The translations under genes were made by a program, and so were the position numbers. 6,698 bases of DNA from NCBI GenBank assembly GCA_900554675.1, contig USIM01000048.1, forward strand, positions 1-6,698, written 5' to 3'. Of the stretch, positions 5,255 through 6,698 are shown piece after piece. Origin of the DNA: an uncultured Sutterella sp. Lineage in GTDB: Bacteria > Pseudomonadota > Gammaproteobacteria > Burkholderiales > Burkholderiaceae_F. Every line of letters begins with the position of its first letter. Position 1 is the first letter of the stretch. The notes under the pieces are model-generated. The model searched no databases, was not told where the DNA came from, and was given only the letters and a program-made list of their open reading frames with translations.

Positions 5255-6337
5255 TTAGTTTTCTTCAGATTGCGTCACCTTGCCTTCAAGGGCAATGATG
5301 CGCTTTCTCAATTCAGGTAATTTCTTCAACAAAACCGCAACCTTTTCGCTTTCGCGATTGGGCTGAGCAGGATAAATGCCCATCATCATCTTGGTGTCTT
5401 TCGGCCAAGAGACGATATTGGTGGCAGGGCCCACCGTAGAATCGGACGGAATCGAAATGTGGCCATTGATGACACTGCGACCGCCAAAGATCACGTGATC
5501 GCCGATCGTAACACTACCGGCCACGGTCACGCAGCCTGCCATCACGCAGTGCTTGCCCATCTTCACGTTGTGAGCAATTTGAATCAAGTTATCGAGCTTA
5601 CAACCGTCGCCGATCACTGTGTCTTCTAAGGCGCCGCGATCTACGCACGTATTGGCGCCGATCTCAACATCGTCGCCGATTGTCACGCCACCGATTTGCG
5701 GAATCTTCACCCATTGACCATCAAAGGGTGCAAAGCCAAAGCCGTCAGCTCCAATCACAGCACCGGATTGGAAAATGCAACGACGACCAATCTTACAACC
5801 GTGGTTCACCGTCACATTGGCATGTAAGCGTGTCCCTTCGCCAATGACAGAACCCGTACCCACAAAGGCACCGGCTCCAATCCAAGCCTTGGCTCCGACC
5901 GTAGCGCCGGCCTCAATCACGGCACCGGCATCGACTCGAGCGGTTGCGTCCACTTGGGCACCGTCGGCCACTTGAGCCTTCGGATGAATACCCGGTTGGA
6001 AGCGATTCATTTGAGCGTCAACCACTTGAAGGGCAAAGGCAAACCAAGCATAAGGGTCAGGCGTGATCACCATGGCGCGTGGCGTTTCGTCACCAAAAAT
6101 GGCTTGGCGATCTTCTTCACGAAGAACAATCACACCTGCGCCACAATCTTTAACTTCATGGCGAAATTTCGGATTCGCTAAGAAGGCCACTTCGTGGGAC
6201 TTGGCGTGTGAGAGCGTACCGATGGAATTAACGGCAACGTTTTCATAAGGCCCGATCAACTTAGCTTCAAGACGGCCAGCGCTTTGAGCACGCACGGCTT
6301 CAACAAGCATGGCTATCGGAAATAACTGAACTTGCAT
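5255..6337 (-). CDS. lpxD: UDP-3-O-(3-hydroxyacyl)glucosamine N-acyltransferase LpxD
   Basis: LpxD transfers a (R)-3-hydroxyacyl chain from ACP to the 2-amino group of UDP-3-O-acylglucosamine, the third step of lipid A synthesis, in the cytosol. It is 360 residues, slightly longer than E. coli LpxD (341). An N-terminal uridine-binding domain (about 1-110, with [20 protein letters not shown] near 42-61) precedes a left-handed beta helix of hexapeptide repeats (about 115-310). A C-terminal helical tail follows (about 325-360). His256 in QIAHNV and His293 in INGH have the same 37-residue spacing as E. coli catalytic His239 and His276. The ATG at 6337 has a GGGGA ribosome-binding site 8 bases upstream, inside the end of skp. 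The position equivalent to the E. coli acyl-length ruler Met290 appears to be Asn307, in ATNIVS. The TAA stop is 13 bases before fabZ. Confidence 0.97.
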   Translation of the reverse strand: MQVQLFPIAMLVEAVRAQSAGRLEAKLIGPYENVAVNSIGTLSHAKSHEVAFLANPKFRHEVKDCGAGVIVLREEDRQAIFGDETPRAMVITPDPYAWFAFALQVVDAQMNRFQPGIHPKAQVADGAQVDATARVDAGAVIEAGATVGAKAWIGAGAFVGTGSVIGEGTRLHANVTVNHGCKIGRRCIFQSGAVIGADGFGFAPFDGQWVKIPQIGGVTIGDDVEIGANTCVDRGALEDTVIGDGCKLDNLIQIAHNVKMGKHCVMAGCVTVAGSVTIGDHVIFGGRSVINGHISIPSDSTVGPATNIVSWPKDTKMMMGIYPAQPNRESEKVAVLLKKLPELRKRIIALEGKVTQSEEN

Positions 6338-6340
6338 AGT

Positions 6341-6698
6341 TTACTTCCCCATCGCTTTAATAACTTTATTCGTGATGTCGACGTTGGGACCAACGTAGAC
6401 GGCTTCTTGCACGATCAAATCATATTTTTCACGTTCGGCAATCGTACGAATCACCTTATTGCTGCGTTCTAAAATGGCTTGCAACTCTTCATTGCGACGA
6501 CGGTTTAAATCCTCACGCAATTCACGTTCACGACGCTGAAGGCGACGCTCTTGATCAGCTAAAGCGCGTTCGCGAGTCAAGCGTTCATTTGGACTTAAAG
6601 AACCGGCTTCTTTTTGAAATTTTTCGACATCAGCCTTCAATTGTTTAGCGGAGACAGAAACCGAATTTTGACGGCTGGCAAACTCTTTGGCTAACTTC
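6341..6698 (-). CDS. skp: Skp/OmpH periplasmic chaperone, 3' part (5' end outside window)
   Basis: Skp is a trimeric periplasmic chaperone that holds unfolded outer-membrane proteins on their way to the Bam complex. The frame is open to the right edge, giving about 118 C-terminal residues of a family usually near 160-180. The signal peptide and first strand are missing. What remains is a long, highly charged Arg/Glu/Gln-rich helical stretch, typical of the Skp tentacle coiled coil. It ends in a short body segment (YDLIVQEAVYVGPNVDITNK) matching the family's C-terminal strand and helix. The first visible in-frame TTG (6640) is internal, because upstream codons (KLAKEFASRQ...) continue the Skp-like sequence. 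The TAA stop lies 3 bases before the lpxD start, and the last codons contain the lpxD ribosome-binding site. Position immediately before lpxD is the standard proteobacterial arrangement. Confidence 0.9.
   Translation of the reverse strand, partial: KLAKEFASRQNSVSVSAKQLKADVEKFQKEAGSLSPNERLTRERALADQERRLQRRERELREDLNRRRNEELQAILERSNKVIRTIAEREKYDLIVQEAVYVGPNVDITNKVIKAMGK

Noticed and set aside
4840..5298. Plus-strand open frame of 152 codons
   Set aside because: It is antisense to fabZ and the end of lpxD, whose catalytic motifs are intact; no recognisable product.

Overview
The window holds one block of ten genes, all on the minus strand. It runs from the right edge (5' end of the transcript) to an intrinsic terminator near the left edge. 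The first six genes are the conserved envelope cluster skp-lpxD-fabZ-lpxA-lpxB-rnhB. They are followed by a SpoU/TrmH-family RNA methyltransferase, a DUF1178 zinc-ribbon protein, and two small genes I do not recognise. Skp is cut by the right edge; bamA normally lies just upstream of it, outside the window. The gene order, the TrmH-family gene after rnhB and the protein sequences suggest a Gram-negative betaproteobacterium of the Burkholderiales. The moderate base composition would fit a Sutterella/Parasutterella-like gut lineage, but that genus-level guess is inference.

Layout, in transcription order: skp (3' part, 6698-6341); lpxD (6337-5255); fabZ (5241-4792); a 71-base gap with two abutting hairpins; lpxA (4720-3923); lpxB (3908-2772); rnhB (about 2767-2165); TrmH-family methyltransferase (2168-1365, ATGA overlap with rnhB); DUF1178 (1339-899, GTG start); unknown 162-residue acidic protein (876-388); unknown 64-residue single-pass membrane protein (376-182). 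Apart from the fabZ-lpxA gap, genes overlap or are 3 to 25 bases apart, so they probably form one transcription unit. Positions 1-181 carry no gene I can support. They contain an AT-rich inverted repeat (123-159), a strong terminator (hairpin 71-89 with a U-rich tail to about 60), and a probable promoter, palindromic operator and ribosome-binding site for a minus-strand gene that would start just beyond position 1.

How the genes work together: FabZ and LpxA compete for (R)-3-hydroxyacyl-ACP, FabZ sending it to fatty acids and LpxA to lipid A. LpxA, LpxD and LpxB do the first acylation, the second acylation and the disaccharide-forming step of lipid A synthesis. Skp chaperones outer-membrane proteins in the periplasm. 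RNase HII and the RNA methyltransferase are housekeeping nucleic-acid enzymes that often travel with this cluster. The core is ordinary. The less explained parts are the two terminal genes, the structured fabZ-lpxA spacer, and the regulatory-looking left edge. I see no mobile element, CRISPR array, tRNA or rRNA, and no evidence of a new defence or other exotic system.
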